A DNA stretch of 42,311 nucleotides. It comes from Prochlorococcus sp. AG-347-L21 (GTDB lineage Bacteria; Cyanobacteriota; Cyanobacteriia; PCC-6307; Cyanobiaceae). Location: positions 1-42,311 of the forward strand of contig QCCQ01000010.1 of NCBI GenBank assembly GCA_003278875.1. Reading direction: 5' to 3'. Both the position numbers and the translations under genes were made by a program. The notes under the pieces are model-generated. The model ran no database searches and had not been told where the DNA came from. It saw nothing but the letters and a program-made list of their open reading frames with translations. Below, piece by piece: positions 29,161 through 37,788 of the stretch (positions are counted from its first letter, which is position 1; each line of letters begins with the position of its first letter).

Positions 29161-30160
29161 TTCTAATAATGAGTTATTAAGAGAAATTAGGTTCGATTGG
29201 AATAAAGAAGAGATATTGGAAATTCTTAATATGCCTCTGATTGATTTAATGTGGGAATCACAAATCGTTCATAGGGAATTCAACAAATATAACATTCAAT
29301 TAGCATCATTGTTCAGCGTTAAAACTGGTGGATGTGAGGAAAATTGTTCGTATTGCAGCCAATCAATTTATAGTACTAGCGAAATCAAAAGTCATCCACA
29401 ATTTCAGGTTGAAGAGGTTCTAGAAAGAGCTCAAATAGCAAAAAATGAAGGTGCAGATAGGTTTTGTATGGGTTGGGCATGGAGAGAAATTAGAGATGGA
29501 AAATCTTTTAATGCAATGTTAGAGATGGTTAGCGGTGTAAGAGATTTAGGAATGGAAGCATGCGTTACTGCTGGGATGCTTACAGAAGAACAAGCTTCCA
29601 GACTGGCTGATGCAGGTTTGACAGCTTATAACCACAATCTTGATACAAGCCCTGAGAATTATAAAAATATTATTACTACTAGAACTTATCAAGACAGACT
29701 AGATACTATTAAAAGGGTAAGAAATGCAGGAATAAATGTTTGTTGTGGAGGGATAATAGGTTTGGGTGAAACTAATGGTGATAGAGCATCTCTTTTGGAA
29801 GTGCTTTCAAACATGAATCCCCACCCTGAAAGTGTTCCTATAAATTCATTAGTAGCTATTGAAGGTACTGGTTTAGAAGATAATCAAGAAATTGATTCTA
29901 TTGAGATGATAAGGATGATAGCCACAGCCAGAATTCTTATGCCTAAAAGCAAAATAAGATTAAGTGCAGGGAGAGAAAAGCTCTCAAAAGAAGCCCAAAT
30001 TTTATGTTTTCAATGCGGGGCAAATTCAATTTTTTACGGAGATGAGTTACTCACAACTTCAAATCCATCTTTTCAATCAGACAGAAAACTGCTTAAAGAG
30101 GTTGGAGTATCTTTTAATAAAGATTTTGAAACTTTTGAAAAAACATTTTCTTCTTTATGA
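29153..30160 (+). CDS. bioB: Biotin synthase
   Basis: A radical-SAM enzyme that inserts sulfur into dethiobiotin. Taking the ATG at 29,153 gives 335 residues starting MANSNNELL. The [4Fe-4S] cysteines are 61, 65 and 68 in [13 protein letters not shown]; other family blocks are [18 protein letters not shown] and NSLVAIEGT, and the late [13 protein letters not shown]. An earlier in-frame ATG at 29,114 would add 13 residues inside uppS and is less likely. The chosen start overlaps the uppS end as ATGGCTAA, typical of coupled translation. Confidence 0.95.
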   Translation: MANSNNELLREIRFDWNKEEILEILNMPLIDLMWESQIVHREFNKYNIQLASLFSVKTGGCEENCSYCSQSIYSTSEIKSHPQFQVEEVLERAQIAKNEGADRFCMGWAWREIRDGKSFNAMLEMVSGVRDLGMEACVTAGMLTEEQASRLADAGLTAYNHNLDTSPENYKNIITTRTYQDRLDTIKRVRNAGINVCCGGIIGLGETNGDRASLLEVLSNMNPHPESVPINSLVAIEGTGLEDNQEIDSIEMIRMIATARILMPKSKIRLSAGREKLSKEAQILCFQCGANSIFYGDELLTTSNPSFQSDRKLLKEVGVSFNKDFETFEKTFSSL

Positions 30161-31089
30161 AAGGCAAAAATTATAAAATAGTTTCTCTTTATTCTTTCTT
30201 CCCATTTCAAGAAAACTTAATTCTTGATCTCAAAAATAAATTACTAGAAATCGAAAATGAAAACGATCTTTCAGGTTTATTAATTTTTGCAAGTGAGGGT
30301 ATTAATGGAACTATTTGTGCTGAGAAAAATGTAATTGATATTGTTATAAATTTATTCATCAAATATGCAGACAATAGAAATTTAAATATAAAAGTAAACT
30401 TTTCAAATAAGAAGGTCTTCAAAAAATTAAAAATAAAAATCAAGAAAGAAATAGTTACAATGGGTGTCCCTGAAATAAACCCTGTACAAGATAATGGGTC
30501 TTATGTTGACTCAGCTAATTGGAATAAGTTAATTAAAAATCAAAATACAATAGTTATTGATACTAGAAATCATTATGAGGTTTCTATAGGAACATTTCAG
30601 AATTCTATAAATCCAAATACCAGAAACTTCAGAGAATTTCCTAAGTGGGTAGATGAACATTTAGACAGCAATCTAGAAAATAAAGATTCTAAAAATATAG
30701 CCATGTTTTGTACCGGTGGTATCAGATGCGAAAAAGCCACTAGTTTACTGAAAAAGAAAGGTTATAAAAATATTTATCACCTAAAAGGTGGCATCCTTAA
30801 GTACCTTGAGGATATATCAGAAGAAAAAAGCTTATTCGAAGGTGAATGTTATGTTTTTGATAAAAGAGTTGCTTTAGATCACGAATTAGAAAAAGGCTCC
30901 TTCTCGATTTGTCATGCATGTGGCATGCCTGTTTCAATTCAAGATCAAGAAAGAAAAGAATATAGAAAGGGTATCCAATGTCATTTCTGCAAAGACCAAT
31001 TCAGTGATGATGATAGGAAAAGGTTTGAAGAAAGACAAAAACAAATCGATAGATTAAAAGTAGAAAATCATAAAATTTATAAGGACTAA
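30157..31089 (+). CDS. trhO: tRNA uridine(34) hydroxylase / rhodanese-domain protein
   Basis: A 310-residue protein of the TrhO/YceA family, which hydroxylates U34 of some tRNAs to ho5U. An N-terminal acylphosphatase-like region (about 1-100) carries [14 protein letters not shown]; a rhodanese domain (about 120-215) has Cys185 in [12 protein letters not shown]; the C terminus has two CxxC pairs (CHACG, CHFC) that look like a zinc site. It overlaps the bioB stop by 4 nt (ATGA). It is the fifth gene of the lysA run. Confidence 0.9.
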   Translation: MKGKNYKIVSLYSFFPFQENLILDLKNKLLEIENENDLSGLLIFASEGINGTICAEKNVIDIVINLFIKYADNRNLNIKVNFSNKKVFKKLKIKIKKEIVTMGVPEINPVQDNGSYVDSANWNKLIKNQNTIVIDTRNHYEVSIGTFQNSINPNTRNFREFPKWVDEHLDSNLENKDSKNIAMFCTGGIRCEKATSLLKKKGYKNIYHLKGGILKYLEDISEEKSLFEGECYVFDKRVALDHELEKGSFSICHACGMPVSIQDQERKEYRKGIQCHFCKDQFSDDDRKRFEERQKQIDRLKVENHKIYKD

Positions 31090-31100
31090 TTTTCAAAATC

Positions 31101-31601
31101 ATGAAAGTTGAAGAATTAGAAAAATTAGCAGGTACCATTGGATTATTAATTAAAATTCAAGTTAGAGAAACTATCGGATTATGTTTCTTTAGAATCGTTA
31201 TAGCAGAACAGAAAGATAACATAATTAAGATTTGGGCCGAAATGAAAGGTTGGACTTATTTTAATAAGCAGGGTATTCAACTTGATACATTAAGAATCCT
31301 TAGTAAAGCTCCTGCCTTTGTTTCGGAATTAATATGGGCAACAACTATGGCTTGGGCAATTGAAAAAAAATCAAGTAATAAAGCAAGACTTTTAGCTATT
31401 TATGATAGTGAAGGATATAGTAAAAAACTTGTAAGATATTTCAAGTTAATAGGGTTCAAAATCGTTAAAGAAGTTGGTTCAAGCCCAGTAGATCTTTTAT
31501 TAAGATTGGTTTGGGGAGGTGCAGGTACACTTATGAACGGGGAATGTAATTCCATATTGAAAAAACTTGAAAAGAAACTCTTTTTAATTAAAGAAAGTTA
31601 A
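31101..31601 (+). CDS. Conserved cyanobacterial-type protein, function unknown
   Basis: A 166-residue soluble protein. The middle stretch SSNKARLLAIYDSEGYSKKL, followed by VRYFKLIGFKIVKEVG, resembles the last part of a GNAT acetyltransferase (strand, helix, strand), but no clear acetyl-CoA loop is present. The C terminus has a distinctive LRLVWGGAGTLMNGEC. I cannot name it. It follows trhO by 11 bp and likely ends the lysA operon; its stop shares a TTAA with the convergent lipA stop. Confidence 0.7.
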   Translation: MKVEELEKLAGTIGLLIKIQVRETIGLCFFRIVIAEQKDNIIKIWAEMKGWTYFNKQGIQLDTLRILSKAPAFVSELIWATTMAWAIEKKSSNKARLLAIYDSEGYSKKLVRYFKLIGFKIVKEVGSSPVDLLLRLVWGGAGTLMNGECNSILKKLEKKLFLIKES

Positions 31602-32497
31602 CCCGCATGATAACTACTTCTAACTAAGGGGCCAGAAGATACTTTCTTAAATCCTAATTCCCTAGAGAAGCGATATAGATAATCAAACTCTGATGGATCC
31701 CAATATTTCTTTACTGCCAAATGATTGAATGAGGGCCTTAGATATTGGCCGATTGTAATTTGATCACAATCTATTTTTTTAAGATCATAAATTGTATTTT
31801 TTACTTCATCCAATGTTTCCCCAAGACCTAACATAATGCCTGATTTGGTTTGAATATGAGGAGCAATATCTTTTGACTTTTTTAGTAAACTAAGGGATTT
31901 TTTATAATTTGCACCTCTCCTAACTTCTTTTTGCAGTCTTTCAACAGTTTCAAGATTATGATTAAAGCATATTGGATCTTTTTCTAAAATCATCTTTAAT
32001 CTATCAGTCTGAAGGTTATTAGTTTCATCAAAATTTTTGCCCCCACCCCATAAATCAGGAGTTAAAACCTCTATTTTTGTTGTTGAATCAATTTTTCTAA
32101 TTTCATCAATTGTAGATATAAATAAATTTGCACCATGATCAGGGAGATCATCTCTAGCTACAGATGTCAAAACAACATATTTCAAATTTAGTACTTTCAC
32201 TGCTTCAGCAACTTGAGTACATTCATCAATATTGATAGAACTAGGTCTACCTTTATTTACCTGACAAAAAGCACATGAACGAGAACATATCGATCCACCC
32301 AGTAAGAAAGTGGCTGTTCCTGAGGCATAACATTCTGCTCTATTTGGACATCTTGCTTCTTCACAAATAGTATGAATATTTGATTTTTTGATTAGAGTTT
32401 GTATTTTTTCGAATTCTGAAGCTTTACTAATAGGAAATTTAATCCAAGAGGGGAGTCTTAGGATTTTTTCTTTCTTGATTAGATTATTTTCTCTCAT
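31598..32497 (-). CDS. lipA: Lipoyl synthase
   Basis: A 299-residue radical-SAM enzyme that inserts two sulfurs into octanoyl groups on E2/H proteins. Both cluster motifs are complete: the auxiliary cluster Cys45, Cys50 and Cys56 (CEEARCPNRAEC) and the SAM cluster Cys71, Cys75 and Cys78 (CSRSCAFC). The C-terminal RSSYHAG supplies the Ser ligand of the auxiliary cluster. It starts 3 nt after recR on the same strand, a pairing that suggests co-transcription but no shared pathway. Confidence 0.96.
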   Translation of the reverse strand: MRENNLIKKEKILRLPSWIKFPISKASEFEKIQTLIKKSNIHTICEEARCPNRAECYASGTATFLLGGSICSRSCAFCQVNKGRPSSINIDECTQVAEAVKVLNLKYVVLTSVARDDLPDHGANLFISTIDEIRKIDSTTKIEVLTPDLWGGGKNFDETNNLQTDRLKMILEKDPICFNHNLETVERLQKEVRRGANYKKSLSLLKKSKDIAPHIQTKSGIMLGLGETLDEVKNTIYDLKKIDCDQITIGQYLRPSFNHLAVKKYWDPSEFDYLYRFSRELGFKKVSSGPLVRSSYHAG

Positions 32498-32500
32498 TGT

Positions 32501-33106
32501 CTAATTTAGTTTTGTTCTGCCTTCTAAAGCCCTTGCAAGTGTAACTTCATCCACATATTCAAGTTCACTCCCCATTGGGAGGCCATATGCAATCCTCGTA
32601 ACTTTGGTAAAAGGGGCTAACAATTTTCCAATATAAAGACTTGTTGTATCTCCCTCGACACTGGGGGTCAATGCCAATATGATCTCATCTATTTCAGACT
32701 TACTAACTCTTTCTACCAAGCTTCTTATTTCTAAGAGTTCGGGGCCAACAGAATCCATTGGGGATATTAAACCACCAATAACGTGGTAAACACCTCTAAA
32801 TTCTCTGGCGCGCTCCAAAGCAAGCAAATCTTTAGTTTCTGCTACTACACAGATTAGTTTTTGATTTCTTTCAGTATTTTTACAAATTTCACATTCATCT
32901 TCTGAAGTTAAATTGAAACATTTTTTGCAACGACCAACATTACTATGTGCTTCTAACAAAGCCTTTGAAAAATCTCTTATTGTACTTTCAGGTTGTTTTA
33001 AAATAAAGAGGGCTAATCGTTGCGCTGTTCTTGGACCAATCCCTGGGAATTTCTCAAAATGACCAATTAGTTTTGAAAGCGGTTTGGTATAAGTAATCAA
33101 AATCAA
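32501..33106 (-). CDS. recR: Recombination protein RecR
   Basis: A 201-residue protein of normal length. It has an N-terminal helix-hairpin-helix ([13 protein letters not shown] at 20-32), a four-Cys zinc finger (Cys60, 63, 72 and 75), and a Toprim domain with [12 protein letters not shown] and [10 protein letters not shown]. It acts with RecO/RecF at single-strand gaps. It is divergent from the PsbP-like gene; about 97 bp separate the two preferred starts. Confidence 0.96.
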   Translation of the reverse strand: MILITYTKPLSKLIGHFEKFPGIGPRTAQRLALFILKQPESTIRDFSKALLEAHSNVGRCKKCFNLTSEDECEICKNTERNQKLICVVAETKDLLALERAREFRGVYHVIGGLISPMDSVGPELLEIRSLVERVSKSEIDEIILALTPSVEGDTTSLYIGKLLAPFTKVTRIAYGLPMGSELEYVDEVTLARALEGRTKLN

Positions 33107-33203
33107 ACTATTTCTAGGGATAATTTAGACGCAAAATTCTGAATTGCCATAATTGTTTGCTTTTAATGTCTTATTATGTTTTAAGTTAACAATTTCAAAC
33201 AAA

Positions 33204-33761
33204 ATGAAAAATATTAAATTTAACCCTTTCAAATATTTATTTTTGATTTTTTTGTGTTTAACACTTAGTGCTTGTAGTGGCGGACTAAATGCAGGATTAG
33301 AAGCTTATCAAAGTCCAGATGGAAGATATGCCTTTTTGTATCCAACAGGATGGACAAGAGTAAAAGTCGATGGAGGACCTGAAATTATTTATCATGATCT
33401 AATAAATAGTAATGAGACCTTAAGTTTAGTTATTTCTGACGTAAATAAAGAGGTTCAATTAGAACAATTAGGAAGCCCAAGTGAAGTAGGTCAAACATTA
33501 ATTGATAAAGTCATTGCTCCCGAAGGTTCAGGTAGAGTGGTAAAACTTATAAATGCCAATAAGCGGGAGGCATCCAATCATATTTTCTATGATTTAGAGT
33601 ATGAATTAAATTTAAATGAACAAGCTAGGCACGAATTAGCTACTGTTGTAATTGATAGAGGAACACTTTACACTTTCGCCGTAGGAACAAATGAAGAGAG
33701 ATGGAATAAAGTTGACGGTATGTTTAGTAATGTAATTGAATCATTTAACTTTTTAATATAG
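33204..33761 (+). CDS. psbP: PsbP-like photosystem II lipoprotein (CyanoP)
   Basis: With the ATG at 33,204 the product has 185 residues and a textbook lipoprotein signal: basic MKNIKFNPFK, hydrophobic core, and lipobox LSAC with Cys24. The mature part matches PsbP/CyanoP: AYQSPDGRYAFLYPTGWTRV at 31-50, GSPSEVGQTLIDKVIAPEGSG, and the ERWNKV near the end. It is expected on the lumenal side of photosystem II as an assembly or stability factor. A TTG 51 bp upstream (33,153) would add 17 residues and spoil the signal peptide, so I reject it. Confidence 0.93.
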   Translation: MKNIKFNPFKYLFLIFLCLTLSACSGGLNAGLEAYQSPDGRYAFLYPTGWTRVKVDGGPEIIYHDLINSNETLSLVISDVNKEVQLEQLGSPSEVGQTLIDKVIAPEGSGRVVKLINANKREASNHIFYDLEYELNLNEQARHELATVVIDRGTLYTFAVGTNEERWNKVDGMFSNVIESFNFLI

Positions 33762-33776
33762 TTTAGAAATCCTATA

Positions 33777-35549
33777 CTAGATTCCTACTTGAACATTCCA
33801 TAAATCAGCATATATATTGTTCTGATCTAAAAGTCTTTCATGTTTTCCGCTTTCAACTATTTTACCTTTATCAATAACAACAATATTATCCGCATTTTTT
33901 ATAGTGCTTAATCTATGAGCTATTACTATAGTTGTTCTTTCTTTGGTAATTTTAGATAATGATTTTTGAATTAAAGCCTCTGTTTCATTATCAACTGAAG
34001 CTGTAGCTTCATCTAATATTAATATTGGTGAATCCTTTAAAACAGCTCTCGCTAAGGCAATTCTTTGACGTTGTCCGCCCGAGAGCCTTTGGCCCCTTTC
34101 CCCCACAATAGTTTTATAACCATCTGGTAATTGTTCAATAAATTTATGAGCTTCCGCAATCTTTGAAGCTTGAATGATATCTTTAAGACTTGGGTTGATT
34201 GAGCCATAAGCAATATTTTCTTGTACACTGCCGTGAAATAAATAAGTTTCTTGACTTACTAAAGAAATACACTTTCTTAAAGCCCTCAAATTTATTTCTG
34301 TAGTAGAAATGCCATCCAAGGTTATTGACCCATTATTACTATCGTAAATCCTAAGGAGTAATTTTATTATTGTGCTTTTCCCAGAACCTGTTAAACCAAC
34401 AATTCCTAATGTTGAGTTTTTTTCAATTTTGATATTTATGTTTTTTAAAGTTAAATCTCGTCCGGGATAATTAAAATTAACTTTATTAAAAATAATTTCT
34501 CCTTTGATATCTTTAGGTTCAATTTTTATTTTCCCATCTTTTATTGTTATAGGCGTATCTATGAGATCAATTACTCTATTTATTGAGGCCATAGATCTCT
34601 GAAAATCATCTAAAACATGTCCCAAAGTAGTTAAAGGCCATAATAGTCTTTGTGTAATAAACACTAAAAAACTGTAAGTTCCGACATCAAGTGTCTTATT
34701 CCAAGTTTGGAAACCTCCAATTAATAGAATCGCTATAAAAGCAAATAAGATTGCAAATCTTATAAGAGGGATAAAGGCGGAAGATAATTTTATTGCAGCC
34801 TTGTTACTTCTTTGATAATCGAGACTTTCTTTATTTAATCTGTTTAGTTCCCATTTTTCTTTAGTAAAACTTTTTATGGTTAGAATTCCACTTAAATTAT
34901 TATTAAGTCTTGATGCCAATAGTCCAGCTTTATTTCTAACATCTCTATATTTTGGAGCAAGCTTCCTTTGAAATTTAATTGATCCTAAAAATATAATTGG
35001 AATAGGAAAGAAAGCAAATAAAGCGACTTTTGGAGCGACAAAAATCATAGTGCCCCCAATTATTAAGACAGTTATAAATAACTGAATAATCTGATTAGCC
35101 CCTTGGTCTAGAAATCTCTCGAGTTGATTTATATCATCATTCAAAATAGATAATAGCCTTCCAGTATTATCATTTTCAAAAAATTCCATATCTAATTCCT
35201 GGATATGCTCATAAGCTTTTATTCTTAATTTATGTTGAGATAGCTGAGCCAAATTTCTCCATAAAATCGAATATAAATATTCAAAAGAGGATTCCCCAGA
35301 CCAAACTATTCCTGAAGCAAATGCAAGAAAAATCAATTGTGATGGAACTTCTTTTATTCCAAAAGTTGCAATCCATGAATTCTGTTCCTTAACAACGATA
35401 TCCACCGCAAGAGCAATTATTACAGGGGGAGCTAAATCTAATATTTTATTAATTATGGAACTAAGAAAAGCAAAAAATAGCAACCTTCTTTCTTCAATCA
35501 GATTTAAATAAAGTCTAATTATTGGATTTTGATTGTTCTTAGACCTCAT
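33777..35549 (-). CDS. ABC exporter, fused membrane and ATPase domains (MsbA-like)
   Basis: A 590-residue half-transporter expected to work as a homodimer. Six membrane helices lie between about 22 and 310, followed by the nucleotide-binding domain from about 350: Walker A GLTGSGKST at 385-393, signature LSGGQRQR, Walker B ILILDEATASVD and the switch His in AHRLSTI. The family exports lipids, peptides or drugs; substrate unknown. It starts 10 bp after the small exported-protein gene, so it is probably the last gene of deaD-small protein-exporter. Confidence 0.93.
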   Translation of the reverse strand: MRSKNNQNPIIRLYLNLIEERRLLFFAFLSSIINKILDLAPPVIIALAVDIVVKEQNSWIATFGIKEVPSQLIFLAFASGIVWSGESSFEYLYSILWRNLAQLSQHKLRIKAYEHIQELDMEFFENDNTGRLLSILNDDINQLERFLDQGANQIIQLFITVLIIGGTMIFVAPKVALFAFFPIPIIFLGSIKFQRKLAPKYRDVRNKAGLLASRLNNNLSGILTIKSFTKEKWELNRLNKESLDYQRSNKAAIKLSSAFIPLIRFAILFAFIAILLIGGFQTWNKTLDVGTYSFLVFITQRLLWPLTTLGHVLDDFQRSMASINRVIDLIDTPITIKDGKIKIEPKDIKGEIIFNKVNFNYPGRDLTLKNINIKIEKNSTLGIVGLTGSGKSTIIKLLLRIYDSNNGSITLDGISTTEINLRALRKCISLVSQETYLFHGSVQENIAYGSINPSLKDIIQASKIAEAHKFIEQLPDGYKTIVGERGQRLSGGQRQRIALARAVLKDSPILILDEATASVDNETEALIQKSLSKITKERTTIVIAHRLSTIKNADNIVVIDKGKIVESGKHERLLDQNNIYADLWNVQVGI

Positions 35550-35559
35550 AAAATAACAA

Positions 35560-35853
35560 TTAAATTTTTCTATTATGATTCAAATTTTCTTTAGTTTCTA
35601 ATTTACATTTTGTTTTTGCATCTTGATGACTTGCAGAGTGTGTAAATTCTTTGTAGTAACAATCGCAAGTTTCATAAGCAATTTCTTCACTATATACCAT
35701 TTCTGCTTTCATCATCTCCTGTTTGACACTCTGAAGACAAAATAATTTTATTATTGAATTTTGTTTGGTTTGAGCTAAATAATAACTATTTAAAGAGTTG
35801 AATAGGATTATCAGATTCACAAAAATAAAGAATTTATATTTGCTAACTTTCAT
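35560..35853 (-). CDS. Small exported Cys-containing protein, function unknown
   Basis: A 97-residue protein with a probable signal sequence (MKVSKYK then a hydrophobic stretch at about 8-24, cleavage possibly after LNSYYLA). The mature part has four cysteines at 39, 63, 65 and 83, including a CxC, and ends in a charged tail. I recognise no family. It sits 9 bp after deaD and 10 bp before the ABC exporter on the same strand, which supports it being real and co-transcribed. Confidence 0.65.
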   Translation of the reverse strand: MKVSKYKFFIFVNLIILFNSLNSYYLAQTKQNSIIKLFCLQSVKQEMMKAEMVYSEEIAYETCDCYYKEFTHSASHQDAKTKCKLETKENLNHNRKI

Positions 35854-35862
35854 TATCTATAC

Positions 35863-37650
35863 CTAGTTTCTGACTTTAATTTTTTTTAATTTATTTTTAG
35901 TTTCTCTATGCAGATCTCTTGGTAAATCTACCAAACTGTAATCATTAAAAATCTGTATCTTACCTATGGATCTACCATTTATATTAGTTGAATTACAGAT
36001 TGAGGATATAATATTTGCAACTCTAACCCCATCAAATTTACCAAAGTTAAATTTGTAGGTTTCAAAAGAATCATTTTGATAATTATTTCTTCTATTTGAA
36101 TTTCTCATACGATTATTAATATTTCTATTTGATCTATTTCTATCAGTATTATTTTGTTTATTAATCCAAGAATCATCTTCATTAACAAAAAATGATTTAT
36201 TACCTATTACTAAATTAATCGCCGCCGTTGCAATACTTGAGTCATCCATAGAGTATTTTTCTTTTAAATTGTCTAGAACATCAATAATCAAAGCTTTTTT
36301 TTCTTCATTTTCATCTTTAGCTAAAGAACTCTCATTAACATTATCTATAAGTTTCTCCATCCTTCTTTCATTTATTATTTTATTATTTGGTACACTAATT
36401 TCTTCAATTTTAGTTCTTGTTGAGTTTTCTAAGTTTCTTAGAAAATGTTTTTCTCTTTGATTAACAAATAAAATTGCTTCTCCTGATCTACCTGCCCTTC
36501 CAGTTCTCCCAATTCTATGAGTATATGTTTCCTTGTCAAAAGGAAAATCATAATTAACAACAAGTTTTATCCTCTCAACATCTAATCCTCTAGCTGCGAC
36601 ATCAGTTGCAACAAGGATATCAATAAATCCTTTTTTTAATCTATCTACAGTATTTTCTCTTTGATTTTGAGGTATATCTCCATTAAGTACTGCCACAGTA
36701 TGACCTGAATTCTCTAAAGCTTCAGCTATTGAGGTGGTAAGTAGTTTTGTCCTCACAAAGATAATTACTCCCTCGTTATTAAGTTCTAATATTCTTTTTA
36801 AAGCATCCAACTTATGATGCCTTTGTACATATAAAAATTTTTGAGAAATTAATTGAGTTTCTTTTTTGACACTTTTGATTAATATTTCAGCGGGATCATT
36901 TAGATATTTTTTTGCTATGTTTCTTATTTCACCAGGCATTGTTGCTGAAAACAATACCATCTGCTTATTTTCAGGAAGTTGATCTATTATCCATTCAATA
37001 TCTTCAAGAAAACCCATATTTAACATTTCATCTGCCTCATCTAAAACAAGGCAATTTATATCTTTAATTTTAAAAGTCCCCTGCCTTATATGATCCATTA
37101 TTCGGCCTGGGGTCCCAACAACTACGTCAACTTTTCTTTTTAATGCAGAAATTTGATTTCGATAGTCGGTACCTCCATATATTGCAACAGTCTTAAAATT
37201 ACTAGATTCAGAACTATAACTTTTAAAAGATTCTGCTACTTGAGTTGCTAATTCTCTTGTAGGAGTCATAACTAAGACCTTGGCATTTAATTCTCTATTA
37301 TCTGCAAGTTTTTCTATTAATGGTAATGCGAAAGCCGCTGTCTTGCCTGTTCCTGTTTGTGCTTGGCCTAGTAAATCTCTGCCTAACATAAGTTCCGGAA
37401 TTGCAGCTTTTTGGATAGGAGTTGGATTTTTATACCCTTTATTTCTTAACGAATTTAAGATTGATTGATTAAACCCAAAATCTAGAAATCCATTTTCATT
37501 CTCATTATCATTTCCTTGCGATACTTCCAATGATTGAGATTCAATTTCTTTTTTGTTCTCTAAGTTCTTTAACTCAAGTAGGGAAGCATCTTCATTCTGA
37601 GATTTTTCCTTCTCACTACCAAGAGAGTTACTATCTTTTTTTAAAGCCAT
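35863..37650 (-). CDS. deaD: DEAD-box RNA helicase, DeaD/CsdA type
   Basis: A 595-residue helicase. A charged N-terminal extension of about 55 residues precedes the Q motif (GYKNPTPIQ), Walker A AQTGTGKT at 97-104, PTREL at 130-134, DEAD at 204-207, SAT, and HRIGRTGRAGRSG. An Asn/Arg-rich low-complexity linker follows (about 488-520), then a C-terminal DbpA-type RNA-binding domain (DGVRVANIISSICNS...LVDLP). These enzymes remodel rRNA and mRNA and are cold-induced in many bacteria. The 138-bp upstream gap holds two adjoining inverted repeats ending 4 nt before the ATG. Confidence 0.95.
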   Translation of the reverse strand: MALKKDSNSLGSEKEKSQNEDASLLELKNLENKKEIESQSLEVSQGNDNENENGFLDFGFNQSILNSLRNKGYKNPTPIQKAAIPELMLGRDLLGQAQTGTGKTAAFALPLIEKLADNRELNAKVLVMTPTRELATQVAESFKSYSSESSNFKTVAIYGGTDYRNQISALKRKVDVVVGTPGRIMDHIRQGTFKIKDINCLVLDEADEMLNMGFLEDIEWIIDQLPENKQMVLFSATMPGEIRNIAKKYLNDPAEILIKSVKKETQLISQKFLYVQRHHKLDALKRILELNNEGVIIFVRTKLLTTSIAEALENSGHTVAVLNGDIPQNQRENTVDRLKKGFIDILVATDVAARGLDVERIKLVVNYDFPFDKETYTHRIGRTGRAGRSGEAILFVNQREKHFLRNLENSTRTKIEEISVPNNKIINERRMEKLIDNVNESSLAKDENEEKKALIIDVLDNLKEKYSMDDSSIATAAINLVIGNKSFFVNEDDSWINKQNNTDRNRSNRNINNRMRNSNRRNNYQNDSFETYKFNFGKFDGVRVANIISSICNSTNINGRSIGKIQIFNDYSLVDLPRDLHRETKNKLKKIKVRN

Positions 37651-37654
37651 TTTA

Positions 37655-37715
37655 AATGCCTAATAATCTTCTGATTAGGCATTCAACAAATATCTAAATT
37701 GACTTAAATTGTTGA
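37655..37715 (-). promoter_or_regulatory. Two adjoining stem-loops in the deaD leader, masking the ribosome-binding site
   Basis: Reading the minus strand: first stem TCAACAA/TTGTTGA (37,715-37,709 with 37,689-37,683), then a second, perfect 10-bp stem AATGCCTAAT/ATTAGGCATT (37,683-37,674 with 37,664-37,655) around a 9-nt loop. The second ends 4 nt before the deaD ATG. Its 3' arm contains AGG 8 nt before the ATG, the only Shine-Dalgarno-like sequence there, so folding would hide it. A near-copy of the 5' arm (GGCTAATCA, 37,721-37,713) could offer alternative pairing. Regulation is inferred. Confidence 0.5.
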
Positions 37716-37788
37716 TTAGCCTTACAGAGCCGAATTATTAATCTAACATCTTGGGGTTAAGATATTATTAATTTATCAAAAATAAAAT

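Noticed and set aside
33153..33203. Upstream TTG start for the PsbP-like gene
   Set aside because: It would put 17 residues in front of a textbook lipoprotein signal peptide; the ATG at 33,204 places the lipobox correctly.
33757..33780. TATAG/CTATA inverted repeat between the PsbP-like gene and the ABC exporter as a bidirectional terminator
   Set aside because: Only a 5-bp AT-rich stem with a long loop and no T run.
36075..36170. Asn/Arg-rich low-complexity coding stretch in deaD as a possible insertion
   Set aside because: Such linkers are common before the C-terminal RNA-binding domain of DeaD-type helicases, and the frame is intact on both sides.
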